A stretch of DNA of 64,000 nt from Ceratothoa steindachneri (taxonomy: Eukaryota; Arthropoda; Malacostraca; Isopoda; Cymothoidae): NCBI GenBank assembly GCA_963969495.1, contig OZ018323.1:84470832-84534831 (forward strand). The letters are read 5' to 3'. The notes beneath the pieces were generated by a model. That model saw nothing but the letters and a program-made list of their open reading frames with translations, was not told the DNA's origin and made no database searches. Both the position numbers and the translations under genes were made by a program. Each line of letters begins with the position of its first letter. The stretch's first letter is position 1. This document shows positions 23,111-34,067 of the stretch, in pieces.

Positions 23111-24080
23111 CCCAGGACCTTTGAAAAATGTCTCGGCTGTGTTCTCGCAAGCTTAGTAGATATGTCGAGTACCACATTTCCTGTAAAGCTTCGAACTTTT
23201 CAGTTAGATGCGAGAGGGACTTGTTCAATTCCTTGTGATGTTTAGTTCCATGTTCTCACAGAGGCTTCTCCTGTTCGAAGAGTTTGAAAGAGAGATTAGA
23301 GTTGGAGTGAAGTTTGAGGAAGGAATTGGGCGACAGAGGTATGAGGTCTTTCTCGGACGAACGGTTTGTGAAGGGGCCGGAATTGACAGAATTCTGAATG
23401 GAGGAAATCAAAGTAAGTAAATCGAAATAGTCCAACGTGGACCGTCCTATTGTTTTGTAGAGGCACGATTTTACCACTCTAATCAAACGCTTCCACGCAC
23501 TCCCGAACTAGGGACTAAAGATTGGAATCGTGAGGTGCTTGATGTTGTTGGTGGGCATGTGATTTTTAAACTCATTTGAAATCAAAGCATCGGACGAAAT
23601 TTACCTCCCAGTTCGAAAGTTTTAGCATTATCGCTATGAACAAAATCTGGGACTGCATGCAGGTTTGAGAAAGGTTGAAAGGCTTTGATGAATGGGGTGT
23701 AGACATGGAGGATAGTAATTCGAGGTGCACCGCGCGTATGTTGAGGCAAGTGAAAATAAGGAGGTACATTTTAGTGGTGAGACCATTTTTCTAAATGAAA
23801 AGGTGACCGGTAAAATCCATTCCAGTATGTTTAAAGGGTTTGACAAAATTCATTTGGACTTCGGAGAAGTTTGTCTTTTTAAGATAGGAAAAGGCAAAGG
23901 AGTTAAACTTTTTGCACGTAATGCATTACCTCAGGATCCTTTTGATGGTTTGACGGGGGGAGGTTACCCAGAATCCTTTACTTCTGAGCATCATAAGCAT
24001 AGTTAAGTCGATCCCTAAATGTTTGCATTTCGCATGACAATCGCGCACTATTAGGAGGGTTAAATGATGGTTCTTTTCCA
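23111..24080 (-). pseudogene. BEL/Pao integrase relic
   Basis: An HHCC-type zinc-binding segment is visible as DCHAKCKHLG followed about 35 residues later by CITCKK (about 24060-23930). GMDFTGHLF (about 23820) carries the first catalytic aspartate. KMYLLIFTCLNIRAVHLELL (23780-23715) is the conserved BEL core block, and VHSDNAKTFELG (about 23640-23605) holds the second aspartate. The third catalytic block is lost among shifts. At least two frame changes are required between GMDF and VHSDN. The integrase sits between the RNase H-like region and the DUF5641-like domain, the normal BEL/Pao order. Confidence 0.85.
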
Positions 24081-24499
24081 ATAAGACAGGATTAATGACG
24101 TCATAATCTTAATAGTTGGATTTAGCAATTCTCTCCTTACTTCTGATCAAACCATGTTGATCTAAAACAAGTCCAAGTTTTTAACTAGGGCAGGAATAGG
24201 GGTTTCATTAGGGGCGTCTTCGAGAAATTGGTTTTCATTAGGGAAGGATTGAAGTTGCATGATAGAAATCCAATACAAACGAATGGCAAGATCAATATTA
24301 ACTTCAGGTTCTTTCCATAATTTGAAAATTTATTTTAGCACAAGGCTAGTAATTCGGAAAAAGTTTATTTAAATCCGAGAAATTCTGATGGAGTAAGAGG
24401 GGCTCAACCTCGGTTTGAATTGTTACATGGGAAGATATCCAATTTCTAGAAGACTCCTTAAGGCATTTCAATTCCGCTTTGGGCCACATTTCTCGTTTC

Positions 24500-25200
24500 A
24501 ATATCAACTAAGAAGGACCACGAAGCCAAAGATTTAATTTGGAATTAAATTCCTTAAGGAAGAGGCTGTGGTTAATTAAGTCTGCGGCGTTGTAAAGAAT
24601 GGGAACGTAATTGAAAGAAACGTCGATTTGATATTTAGAGGTAATTTTTTCCTTAGACAATTTGATATCTTGTAGTCGATTTTTGACAAACACCGACTTT
24701 TGTTTTAGTTTACTTATGCCATTAAAAATCCAGAACAATACAAACTGAACGTCAACCGAGATCTCAATAGATCTGAAAGAGTGAGAGTAAGACTCAAGGA
24801 AGAGGGGGAGGGATTTGAAGGCAAGAACGACGCCCATTAATTCCAAGGAAGGGAGCGTTCTTGCGGAAATAGAGGAAACTTTGGATTTTGAAAATATGAG
24901 GGTGGATTCGTTAGAATGCAAATCATAGATGGCAAACCCATACCAAGCCTTACTAGCACCACAAAATATCTTTAGTTAGGCTTTATCGTCATCTTCCAAA
25001 GCGAACCGCGGAATTTTCACAGCCACCAACTTCATCAATTCGGAAGGAAGTGACTTCCATGCTTTCGCCTCGGTTTCACTTACTTCAAAATCCCAATCAA
25101 CATATTTAGACCATAGATTCTTCATCAGTAGTCGGTCCTTAATTGTTACAAGCAAATAGAGGTCCAACGGATCAAATACCTTGGAAATTTGAGAGAATAT
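24500..25200 (-). pseudogene. BEL/Pao RT connection and RNase H-like region
   Basis: Minus-strand YLLVTIKDRLLMKNLWSKYV (about 25150-25095) followed by DWDFEV... is the BEL segment after the RT palm (FDPLGLLxPxxxxxKxLxQxLW...xWDxxL). AIYDLHSNESTLIFSKSKVS (about 24930-24880) and TLPSLELMGVVLAFK (24855-24815) match the RNase H-like region (SKSRVAPxKxxTIPRLELxAAL). YNAADLINHS (24600-24570) corresponds to NPADxxSRG. Stops interrupt the joins. Confidence 0.8.
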
Positions 25201-25239
25201 GCTTCATTTAGTTTTTGCGATCAGGTCAAAAGGGGAAGG

Positions 25240-26190
25240 GATGAATGACAGAAGGTCAGTTTCTAATTCTTAATGGTACCCGAGAACGCGCTCGGTCCCA
25301 GTGCCATGAGTTTCCGATCTATTATCGTATTTGAAAAGTTGTTTGAGCCAGGATGGTTCGTGTTCCACGAACTCAACTTGAATCCTCCTTGTTGCATAAT
25401 TTTGTTTGATTCTAGATATATTTCTTTTAGGAAGGTAGGGTCAGAGTTCATGACTACTAAATATCAATATAAAACGAATTACTCAACGTTTTGCTACAAG
25501 GATTTTAGGTATAGGAGCTGTGGGGGTAATTAAGGATGTAGTTATTTATAAAGGGGGAGGAATTGATTCCGAAAACGAACGAACAATAGCGATAGTTAAA
25601 AATTTCACCATTCTTCACCCCAAAAAAACAGAAGTGATTTTTGTCTTCTGTTAATTTTAATTTTATTTGGAGAAATGCTTTTTCGAGGTCCGACTTTGTT
25701 TAAAATACCCAAAGGTACTTTCTAATTTAAGGGAACCTCCGGCAAAATTTCATCGTACCACCGGAGTTCTAAAAAATACTTCCCACCCGTCTTTTCTATG
25801 GAATTATGAAATTAGGAGATTTGAATCGTATCCAGAGATCCCGTATCAACGTCTTTAATGCCGAGAGATTCCAAGCTAAACACATGGTCAAGCCCTACCT
25901 CTAAATCAGTATCGGACTTGCATAAATTGAGGGGGGAAAAATATGAATGAATAGGATCAAACCCGTGCTAACATAGGGGACGATGGAAGCATGCGTTTTA
26001 GGTCGGTATCGGAGAGCCCTACAGCTGGTTTTAATTTAATCCCCGCTCCATCATCTTGATTGACCTTGAGGACTGTGGAGTAGACCCCCGGCGGATTGTT
26101 TCCTAAGGCAGGGCTTTCGAGTTGAATTTGAATGTTGGGTTTTCTGTAAGTTTGAATTTGAGTTTGAAGGTGTTTAAGATGACCGTTTGC
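25240..26190 (-). pseudogene. BEL/Pao protease-to-RT region
   Basis: From high to low coordinate: VNQDDGAGIKLKPAVGLSDT (about 26060-26000) may be part of the protease region. FSLESLGIKDVD (about 25890-25850) matches the conserved BEL FWELESxGI block, and LRWYDEILPEVPLN (about 25770-25730) matches the RYxVxLPWK stretch. SDLEKAFLQIKL and EDKNHFCFFG (about 25700-25640) are RT motif A and the following strand; YRYCSFVFGINSSPF (about 25605-25565) is the RT block before motif C. At the YxDD box the sequence reads YID and then shifts frame, consistent with a one-base deletion. LESNKIMQQGGFKLSSWNTN (about 25420-25365) follows. No gag, LTRs or flanking duplication were found. Confidence 0.8.
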
Positions 26191-27440
26191 CTCCGTCGGC
26201 GGCTCTACTCCCTTTACTCACGAAAACACTGGAACTGTCCCCATCCCCGCTTGGCCAGGGCCGGCGGCTAACACCAGGGGGGAGGGCGTAGCAATCTCTC
26301 TCTTTGAGGGGCTTTGGAAAGTTGTCACAGTCCCATATGGGATGAGCCCAAGCCCACAGGAGAAGAATGCATACCTGCCCTACGTCTTATTTCGAAGATC
26401 TCTCATAGATTGGATGCAGTCTTTCCCCAGCGGGCAATTTACGCCCACGACGCGATCTTTCACACCGCTTGAGAGGTAAAAGGCTCTGTCGGCTAAAGGG
26501 GTCTCAGCAATCCGGGCTACAATTATATTGACTCGTAGTAGCTTCACCTGGTGTCTCTTTAGCCATTACCACGGACCACGATGGGTAGTTCAGGCCATGC
26601 CTATGAAAATAATTAATTCGTGCCATGGTTACATCGCCGATAATCTAGATCTTTCATGTAATAAGAGGCACCAATATATTTTACGTTAATTTGAGTTATA
26701 TGAAACAGGACACGGTCGCAATTAATTGCCTTAAACCTGCCTAGCTCAAATCTGCAGCAGTTCTTGAAGGTAGGGAAACGTAACTCACAATGAGAGGGCG
26801 ATCATCAAGATAAAAGAAAATACCGCCAAAAACATTTTCGTGCCCGAGTTGACCCTTTTCTTCAAAAAGTCATAGCAAAAGGGGAAGGACTTCGGGGGCA
26901 TCCTTCCCTTAGGCCCTAAAGACTTTGGTGACAGAGTTACCTGTTCAGCTATAAGCCACGATATTTCTTTTCAGTTATGCCCTAGGTCGTGCAAGCAACC
27001 ATTTTCCAAGTTGGTTACACTATTACCTACACCTGATCTTCGCTGAGGCATAGTATCGAAATCTTAACTGTGGAAGAAGTCCGGTCAGCACAACTTTTCT
27101 CTAAGACACAGATTTCCTGGCAATTTTTAATTCTCAAACAACAAACGTTTTTCTCTCGATCTCTCTCTGGCCTCGTCAATCCTTTGGAATCAGGCCAATC
27201 TCCCGAGCCACTTTGCAATACCAAAGGCAAAGGCTTTACTTAATGCGCAATACTCTTATGCGACTAATTTAAATTTGCCGCTACCTTTTCCTCAGTTATT
27301 TTATTGCTGATGCAGTTATTTAATTTTGCTCAAAATATGTCTATTTAAGCCAAATATTTTGTCCTGCAAATCCCCATTCATCATTTCTAAACAGAGAAAG
27401 TGATTATTTACTTTACCAGCGCATTTTAACAATAATCTGT
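26191..27440. other. No gene recognised
   Basis: GC-richer from 26200 to 26560, then AT-rich. Position upstream of the BEL/Pao pol relic would suit gag or a 5' LTR, but no zinc knuckle, primer-binding site or LTR edge was seen. Confidence 0.35.
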
Positions 27441-27444
27441 GTCT

Positions 27445-27527
27445 AGATTATTCGTACCCTGAATTGTAATTTTCATTGAATCATTCATGTGTTATTACTC
27501 TCATAATTAATGGATACTATTTACTGA
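27445..27527 (+). repeat. Dispersed repeat A, copy 3
   Basis: TTCGTACCCTGAATTGTAA, TTTCATTGAATCATTCATG, TATTACTCTCATAATTAATG and ATACTATTTAC match 17886-17960 and 20110-20190. It ends about ten bases before the first unit of the 883-bp tandem array. Confidence 0.7.
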
Positions 27528-27537
27528 ATATCAATAA

Positions 27538-28420
27538 TAGAGTACCCAAATTGAATCTCTTGCATCCTCAGCAAGTAGATTATATATTTAACCTACCCAT
27601 TCCCTCCTGAGTCAGGCAATGCTTCCGTTCGCTTCGGGTCAAATTAAACTCTCAACAAGTTGTGGTTAGTTGCGATAAGTGTCCAAGATGCCAGCCTACT
27701 GGTGCCAGGAACTTACAATTTTGCATGTAATACCTCGAGATCACTAAATAAGATTCTGATATTTCTCCTGTTTACACTGGTATTTATGTATCGTGACTTT
27801 TGGGACAATCTTTATATAAAATCATTTGAGAATAAGCATTTCTATAGTTTCTTAGTTTTAATTAAATGTGTAACTAGTGTTTATAGTTGTTGTCAGTGGA
27901 TAAAAAATGTTCCCAATCCCGGAATCATTTGGTGATTAAATACTGTTGTGCAGTTATTCGAGTTCCCATTTTCTTCCTATCAATGAGTTTGAGTTATTTA
28001 CAAATGAACTGTCAATGCAGTTGTTATACAAATAGAAGAAAATCCGAAAACCAACGCATTTTTGGTGGTGTTTAATAGTGATGAAATTAAGAAAAATTCT
28101 CGAAACCTATTTATCAAAAGCATATGAAACCATATCTTCAACTGAATCAGCCAAAAATTCACAGAATTAATAATCTAAATTTTCTAATTTATTCGTTTAA
28201 ATATTCAGAAATATATATATTTTATAGCAATTATAACGACGAATCGTTAATTTGAAAATCTAAAAGTGAACCTCTATTTCTACCCTTTGAATAAACAATA
28301 TTTTACAATAATGATAAACATGGAATTAAGGTACCGTTTCATTTTTCTTCAAATGATCTTTTCTAGGCTGTAACTTAATATTTGAATACTCTTGATGAAA
28401 AATGGTCGAGTTTTCGTTAA
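27538..28420 (+). repeat. 883-bp tandem repeat, unit 1
   Basis: Begins TAGAGTACCCAAATTG and ends GTCGAGTTTTCGTTAA. By eye it differs from units 2 and 3 at one base (T for C near 27745, ATCACTAAAT versus ATCACCAAAT). It contains a 91-codon plus frame (27660-27935) with a hydrophobic stretch ILIFLLFTLVFMY, and a second overlapping 62-codon frame; neither resembles a known protein. Not itself recognisable as a transposable element: no terminal repeats, no coding motifs. Confidence 0.98.
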
Positions 28421-29303
28421 TAGAGTACCCAAATTGAATCTCTTGCATCCTCAGCAAGTAGATTATATATTTAACCTACCCATTCCCTCCTGAGTCAGGC
28501 AATGCTTCCGTTCGCTTCGGGTCAAATTAAACTCTCAACAAGTTGTGGTTAGTTGCGATAAGTGTCCAAGATGCCAGCCTACTGGTGCCAGGAACTTACA
28601 ATTTTGCATGTAATACCTCGAGATCACCAAATAAGATTCTGATATTTCTCCTGTTTACACTGGTATTTATGTATCGTGACTTTTGGGACAATCTTTATAT
28701 AAAATCATTTGAGAATAAGCATTTCTATAGTTTCTTAGTTTTAATTAAATGTGTAACTAGTGTTTATAGTTGTTGTCAGTGGATAAAAAATGTTCCCAAT
28801 CCCGGAATCATTTGGTGATTAAATACTGTTGTGCAGTTATTCGAGTTCCCATTTTCTTCCTATCAATGAGTTTGAGTTATTTACAAATGAACTGTCAATG
28901 CAGTTGTTATACAAATAGAAGAAAATCCGAAAACCAACGCATTTTTGGTGGTGTTTAATAGTGATGAAATTAAGAAAAATTCTCGAAACCTATTTATCAA
29001 AAGCATATGAAACCATATCTTCAACTGAATCAGCCAAAAATTCACAGAATTAATAATCTAAATTTTCTAATTTATTCGTTTAAATATTCAGAAATATATA
29101 TATTTTATAGCAATTATAACGACGAATCGTTAATTTGAAAATCTAAAAGTGAACCTCTATTTCTACCCTTTGAATAAACAATATTTTACAATAATGATAA
29201 ACATGGAATTAAGGTACCGTTTCATTTTTCTTCAAATGATCTTTTCTAGGCTGTAACTTAATATTTGAATACTCTTGATGAAAAATGGTCGAGTTTTCGT
29301 TAA
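28421..29303 (+). repeat. 883-bp tandem repeat, unit 2
   Basis: Exactly 883 bp after unit 1 and, by eye, identical to unit 3. Carries the same 91-codon frame (28543-28818) with proline in place of serine at residue 28. Confidence 0.98.
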
Positions 29304-30186
29304 TAGAGTACCCAAATTGAATCTCTTGCATCCTCAGCAAGTAGATTATATATTTAACCTACCCATTCCCTCCTGAGTCAGGCAATGCTTCCGTTCGCTT
29401 CGGGTCAAATTAAACTCTCAACAAGTTGTGGTTAGTTGCGATAAGTGTCCAAGATGCCAGCCTACTGGTGCCAGGAACTTACAATTTTGCATGTAATACC
29501 TCGAGATCACCAAATAAGATTCTGATATTTCTCCTGTTTACACTGGTATTTATGTATCGTGACTTTTGGGACAATCTTTATATAAAATCATTTGAGAATA
29601 AGCATTTCTATAGTTTCTTAGTTTTAATTAAATGTGTAACTAGTGTTTATAGTTGTTGTCAGTGGATAAAAAATGTTCCCAATCCCGGAATCATTTGGTG
29701 ATTAAATACTGTTGTGCAGTTATTCGAGTTCCCATTTTCTTCCTATCAATGAGTTTGAGTTATTTACAAATGAACTGTCAATGCAGTTGTTATACAAATA
29801 GAAGAAAATCCGAAAACCAACGCATTTTTGGTGGTGTTTAATAGTGATGAAATTAAGAAAAATTCTCGAAACCTATTTATCAAAAGCATATGAAACCATA
29901 TCTTCAACTGAATCAGCCAAAAATTCACAGAATTAATAATCTAAATTTTCTAATTTATTCGTTTAAATATTCAGAAATATATATATTTTATAGCAATTAT
30001 AACGACGAATCGTTAATTTGAAAATCTAAAAGTGAACCTCTATTTCTACCCTTTGAATAAACAATATTTTACAATAATGATAAACATGGAATTAAGGTAC
30101 CGTTTCATTTTTCTTCAAATGATCTTTTCTAGGCTGTAACTTAATATTTGAATACTCTTGATGAAAAATGGTCGAGTTTTCGTTAA
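29304..30186 (+). repeat. 883-bp tandem repeat, unit 3
   Basis: Complete unit; unit-specific sequence ends at GTTAA (30186) and continues directly into LINE-derived DNA. The junctions (CAATAA|TAGAG at the left, GTTAA|TAGAG between units, GTTAA|TGCTG at the right) share a few bases, compatible with origin by unequal exchange or replication slippage at microhomology. Confidence 0.98.
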
Positions 30187-31330
30187 TGCTGTGATGATAG
30201 GGAGGATGAAATCAACCGTTTCCAGGGCGATACCACTTGCTCTGCGCCATTTACAGCGCATTATGCGCCTTATATGAACAGATCCTGCGTCTCTCTCTTT
30301 CTAGAGATCGGTATATGGCTCTCGAGCCGGTGGCCTCTATGGTTCTTCTATGGCGCTAACCTGGAAGGTAAAACCTTTGACTCCCAAAACTTCCACAACG
30401 CCAGACTATTGCGTTTAACCTTTTTGGATCACTCTTCATGTCTCGCTGGATGCGTGCTAGTTTACACAGAAGGCCCCATGTTTGAAGAAGGGGTTAGCTT
30501 ACACGCCTTTTTCCTCTGTTTGAAGTCAGCAGGGCTCTACAAGGCACTGTTTTTATCTTCACGGTCGAGTTGGTTGCAATACACCACTCAATATGGAGGA
30601 TAACACTTTATACTGGGTTTAGTGATCTGATCGTGATATATAGCTATCAGCAAAGCTCCTTGATTACTCTCGGGTTATTTTAATCACTGCATCAGCTGGT
30701 TCGTGATATTCTTGACGCCGCGATTGCCGCGAGCCGAAGGATTGCGAGATTATCTTCTTCTGGGTTCCTGGAGATGTCGGGATTGCGTGGAGTGGGCGCG
30801 TTGATGACGGTGTAAAAGAATCCATGAGAACTGGACAACCAGACCAACGTTTCACTCTACTTCACACTGACTACATGGTAGGAGTTAGGTCAACCCTTTG
30901 GGCTCCCTGGAGATGTGAGACGGCCGATGGGCGACTTAAAATTACCTGCCATCGCGCCCGACGTTTTCCCACCCAGGCTTCGATGGTTGCAGGTCGCTTT
31001 ATGTCAAATTCGAATTGGGGCACTCGTGTGACGCACTTCTATTTGATAAATCGCTCCCTTTAGGCACATTCTTGTTGGGTGTCCTAGGGTGAGGGATATT
31101 CGCGCCGGTTACTTGTCCCAGTAGATAATGGAGCTGGGTCGCTACCTTTTCTCCCTTGTGCTTGGGACGATTTCGTGCACTACTTGCAGTGGACTACCTG
31201 ACTTTTTGGAGTAGGTTGGCCTCTTCCATTGGCTGCATACTCCAGGGCAGCTCCCCCTCCCTACATTCTGCATAGAATGCTTTCTTCTTCATTTTTTCTT
31301 GTTGTTTGGTTTGGCGAATGTTTATATTGG
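30187..31330 (+). pseudogene. RNase H-type LINE, copy 3 (3' end)
   Basis: Same family as copies 1 and 2. IPLALRHLQRIMRL (about 30230) is the thumb/connection segment; CVLVYTEGPMFEEGVSLHAF (30440-30510) is the RNase H start with the expected DGS replaced by EGP. VPGDVGIAWSGRVDDGVKES (about 30765-30825) is the later RNase H block, followed by MRTGQPDQRFTLLHTDY, which closely matches copy 1 (IGQPDQRFALPYTDY). FMSNSNWGTRVTHFYLINRS (30995-31060) is the C-terminal hinge preceding a decayed CCHC-like end. This copy keeps the 3' terminus missing from copies 1 and 2. Several frames must be joined. Confidence 0.8.
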
Positions 31331-31964
31331 AGCTCCTCAAGCCTTGGTTCTTCGTCCACTCCATTTTCTTATCTATTTTCCTATTTTCTCGTCCTTTGAA
31401 TTCTTATGCGTTGACTGTCTTTCATTTTAATTCTATGTCCATCACACGCAACTCTAACTTTCCCACCAGCTTCGTTTGTTAAGATTATTATAACTATTAA
31501 TCAGTTCATGACAAAATGATTAAATGGGTTTTTTTTTAAACATTCTACGAGTTTATTATTTTAAAAAATGATGACATGGTGGTGGGGCCGTCTTTAGATG
31601 TCATTTAATCCAAAATATTTGTACCTTTACGGTCCCTTTTTATGACATTAATGAGAAGTAAGAAGCCGTTTTAAGGAAATATTTTTAGAAAAAATATATA
31701 ATTTATAAATTCAGTGACAGCTTTCGGAAGTGATTGACAATGAAAGCCAGTTATTTCGGAAATTAGTCTCCTAAGTAAAAAAAATATATATTCTTATTGT
31801 CGAGGTATACTTTTGTCGAAGATTTCTATTTTTGCTGTTTTAAGGAAGCCGGTCGGATCCTATTAATTATGCAAGACAACAATACTTCAATATTGGCTGA
31901 TGAAGAGCCGTCTCAAACACGTAAGGATTTAGTGAAACGACCAGGAATTATCCCAAAATAAACA
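31331..31964. other. No gene recognised; AT-rich
   Basis: AT-rich DNA without motif-bearing frames. It contains an eight-base A run and several TATATA patches. Confidence 0.4.
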
Positions 31965-31966
31965 TA

Positions 31967-32900
31967 CAAGGGGCGGTCAATAAGTCTGGCAATTCGGCTA
32001 TAAGGAAACGAGATATGAGGAAAAGTGTTTTATTATTTTTCAATATAACTACCCTCGACTTCAATGCACTTGCGCCACTTGTCCCTGAGGCTTCGAATTC
32101 CCGACTACCAGAAATCTCCCGACTGCTGTTCAATCTACTCCTGGACGGCGAGCTGAACATCTTCATCGTCCCCAAGCCGGCGTCCACGTATTGCAGCCTT
32201 GAGCTGGCGGAATAAAAAGTAGTCGCTAGGGGCCAGATCTGGACTGTAGGGGGGGATGGTTGAGCTCCTCGAATCCGCACTCGCGCAGGGCAGCTTGTGC
32301 AACTCTGGCCTTGTGGACTTTGACGACGTTGAAGTTGATCATGGGGGGGGGGGGGTTCTAAGGACCCAACGGGCAGAGACCTTCACCATGGCCAAATTGT
32401 GGTGAATGATGTTGATAACACTTCCATGTGATATTCCAAGTCCTCGCTCGATTTCTTCGACCTTCACCCGTCGATTTTCGAGGATAATCCTTTCCACACA
32501 GGCCACATTGTCCTCGTTGGTCACTTCTGACGGGCGTCCTGGACGGGGGTCATCTTCAAGGGACTCACGACCATAGCGGAACTTCCTATTCCAGCGAGCA
32601 ATGGTTGCATAGGAATGGGCGGTGTCGGTGTACACTGCAACCATGCGTTCATAGATCTCTTTTACATTCTTGCCTTCCTTGGTCAAAAATTTGATTATTG
32701 CGTGGTGCTGAACCTTCTCCATTGTGGAAAGATTTGTGACTGACGATCTGCGATCAGCTACTGGTTCTTAAATAGACGAGGCAGGATCGTGCGGCTGTAG
32801 GTTTTGACTTGTCATAACTTGTCCTAACACCCCCACAAACAGTCATTCCCCTTCCTCTGTTTTGCCCTACCGATTCACAAAACTTATTGACCGCCCCTCG
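31967..32900 (-). mobile_element. Internally deleted mariner element with exact ends (934 bp)
   Basis: Terminal inverted repeats CAAGGGGCGGTCAATAAGT (left) and CGAGGGGCGGTCAATAAGT (right, read inward) are flanked by TA at 31965-31966 and 32901-32902, the mariner target-site duplication. Full mariners are about 1.3 kb, so about 0.35 kb is missing. The transposase runs on the minus strand. Confidence 0.92.
32195..32722 (-). pseudogene. Mariner transposase with central deletion
   Basis: The start codon at 32722 opens a 127-codon frame with the bipartite helix-turn-helix domain: MEKVQHHAIIKFLTKEGKN (first HTH), YATIARWNRKFRYGRESLED (second HTH), then DDPRPGRPSEVTN, the linker motif (GRP). It runs to GWVLRTP-type residues at about 32355 and a run of 14 G's on the plus strand (32342-32355). 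After this the reading resumes as AALRECGFEELNHPP and, following a one-base shift in a C run, YSPDLAPSDYFLF (about 32255-32215) with the third catalytic aspartate. The stretch carrying the first two catalytic aspartates is gone, so no active enzyme can be made. The ends, however, are good and could in principle be mobilised by a related enzyme. Confidence 0.9.
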
Positions 32901-32902
32901 TA

Positions 32903-33229
32903 TATTTTAAAATTTAACAATTAACTACAAAAAAACAGTAAACACATTTATATCCACCTTCTAAGATAACCGAGGCTAAACATGTTGGCAACTAGGCCTA
33001 TTACAATATCTATTCATGACAAAACTAAACAAATAGGCTCTACGTAAACAAACCAATTGCCGATTAGTTATTTTATCGCGACCCTTTTAGATTAGCGTTA
33101 TACATCAAATTAAATTACACTCTTCTACTAGTAAATACGACAGGGTTCACGCACAATTGTTTCTACTTCCGTTAAATCGTGTGACGTAATAAACTCATAC
33201 TATAAATGTTCTTTTTAACTTACATGGCA
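32903..33229. other. No gene recognised; AT-rich
   Basis: Short AT-rich spacer between the mariner and the TATA-containing repeat. No frames or repeats of note. Confidence 0.4.
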
Positions 33230-33684
33230 GAAGGGATCAGGGGTTGCCGGATGTCACTGGAGAGCTTTTCGCGCGCTTCGGAGAGTTGGAGTGGCCGATG
33301 GAAGGTTTTCTTCGAGATGGGATGGAGGTAAGGGGGCGGGGGCGATGTCAACGTCTTATTGCAACTTTGCCTCCGGCTACGTTTAAAAGACGGAGAGAGT
33401 TGTAGTGCTCTCTTTCAGCCTATTTGTATCCTAGTCTTTAACGCCAGGTACCCAACTAGTTTTGGGGGTATACAAGGGGATTTCTACCGTACTTAACAAA
33501 TGGAACCTCGTTGGGGCTTGGTTCTTCTCCTCTCACTCTTACGGAGCTTGCACTGTGAGAGTCACTTGAGTGTGAGCAGATTTTCGTTTCTCCAGTCAGA
33601 CTTCTTCTAAGTCTGTAAAGGATTCTTCGGTATGGCACCGATACAAAACTCAACGTTCTATGTTAATTCGGCACTAGGGGGTAC

Positions 33685-34035
33685 AATCGATCTTCTCGAA
33701 CTGATCCTTTATCGTCTCTCCTCGAATAATCTTGACTGACTGAAGATCGATCTTCTCGAAATGATCCTCTATCGTCTCTCACCGAATAATCTTGACTGGC
33801 TGAAGGATCGATTTTCTCGAACTGATCCTTTATCGTCTCTCCTCGAATAATCTTGACTAGCTGAAGGATCGATCTTCTCGAAATGATCCTCTATCGTCTC
33901 TCGCCGAATAATCTTGACTGACTGAAGGATCGATCTTCTCGAACTGATCCTTTATCGTCTCCCACGAATAATCTTGACTGGCTGAAGGATCGATCTTCTC
34001 GAACTAATCCTTTACCGTCTCCCACCGAATAATAA
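33685..34035. repeat. 61-bp minisatellite, about 5.7 units
   Basis: Units GATCGATCTTCTCGAACTGA, TCCTTTATCGTCTCTCCTCG, AATAATCTTGACTGGCTGAA start near 33685, 33745, 33806, 33867, 33928 and 33988; spacing is 60-61 bp. ACTGATCCTTT and AATGATCCTCT variants alternate for the first four units, hinting at duplication of a 122-bp dimer. Copy 1 of the surrounding repeat has only a single degenerate counterpart. Confidence 0.95.
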
Positions 34036-34059
34036 TCTCTTCTCTTTCCTTCAGGGGCT

Positions 34060-34067
34060 TATTTATA
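34060..34067 (-). promoter_or_regulatory. TATA box-like element in dispersed repeat, copy 2
   Basis: TATAAATA on the minus strand followed by AGCCCC, at the position matching 9122-9129 of copy 1. The minisatellite begins about 25 bp downstream, where transcription would be expected to start. Confidence 0.45.

Noticed and set aside
33685..34035. CRISPR array
   Set aside because: Units are contiguous 61-bp tandem repeats without unique spacers, and the sequence is eukaryotic.
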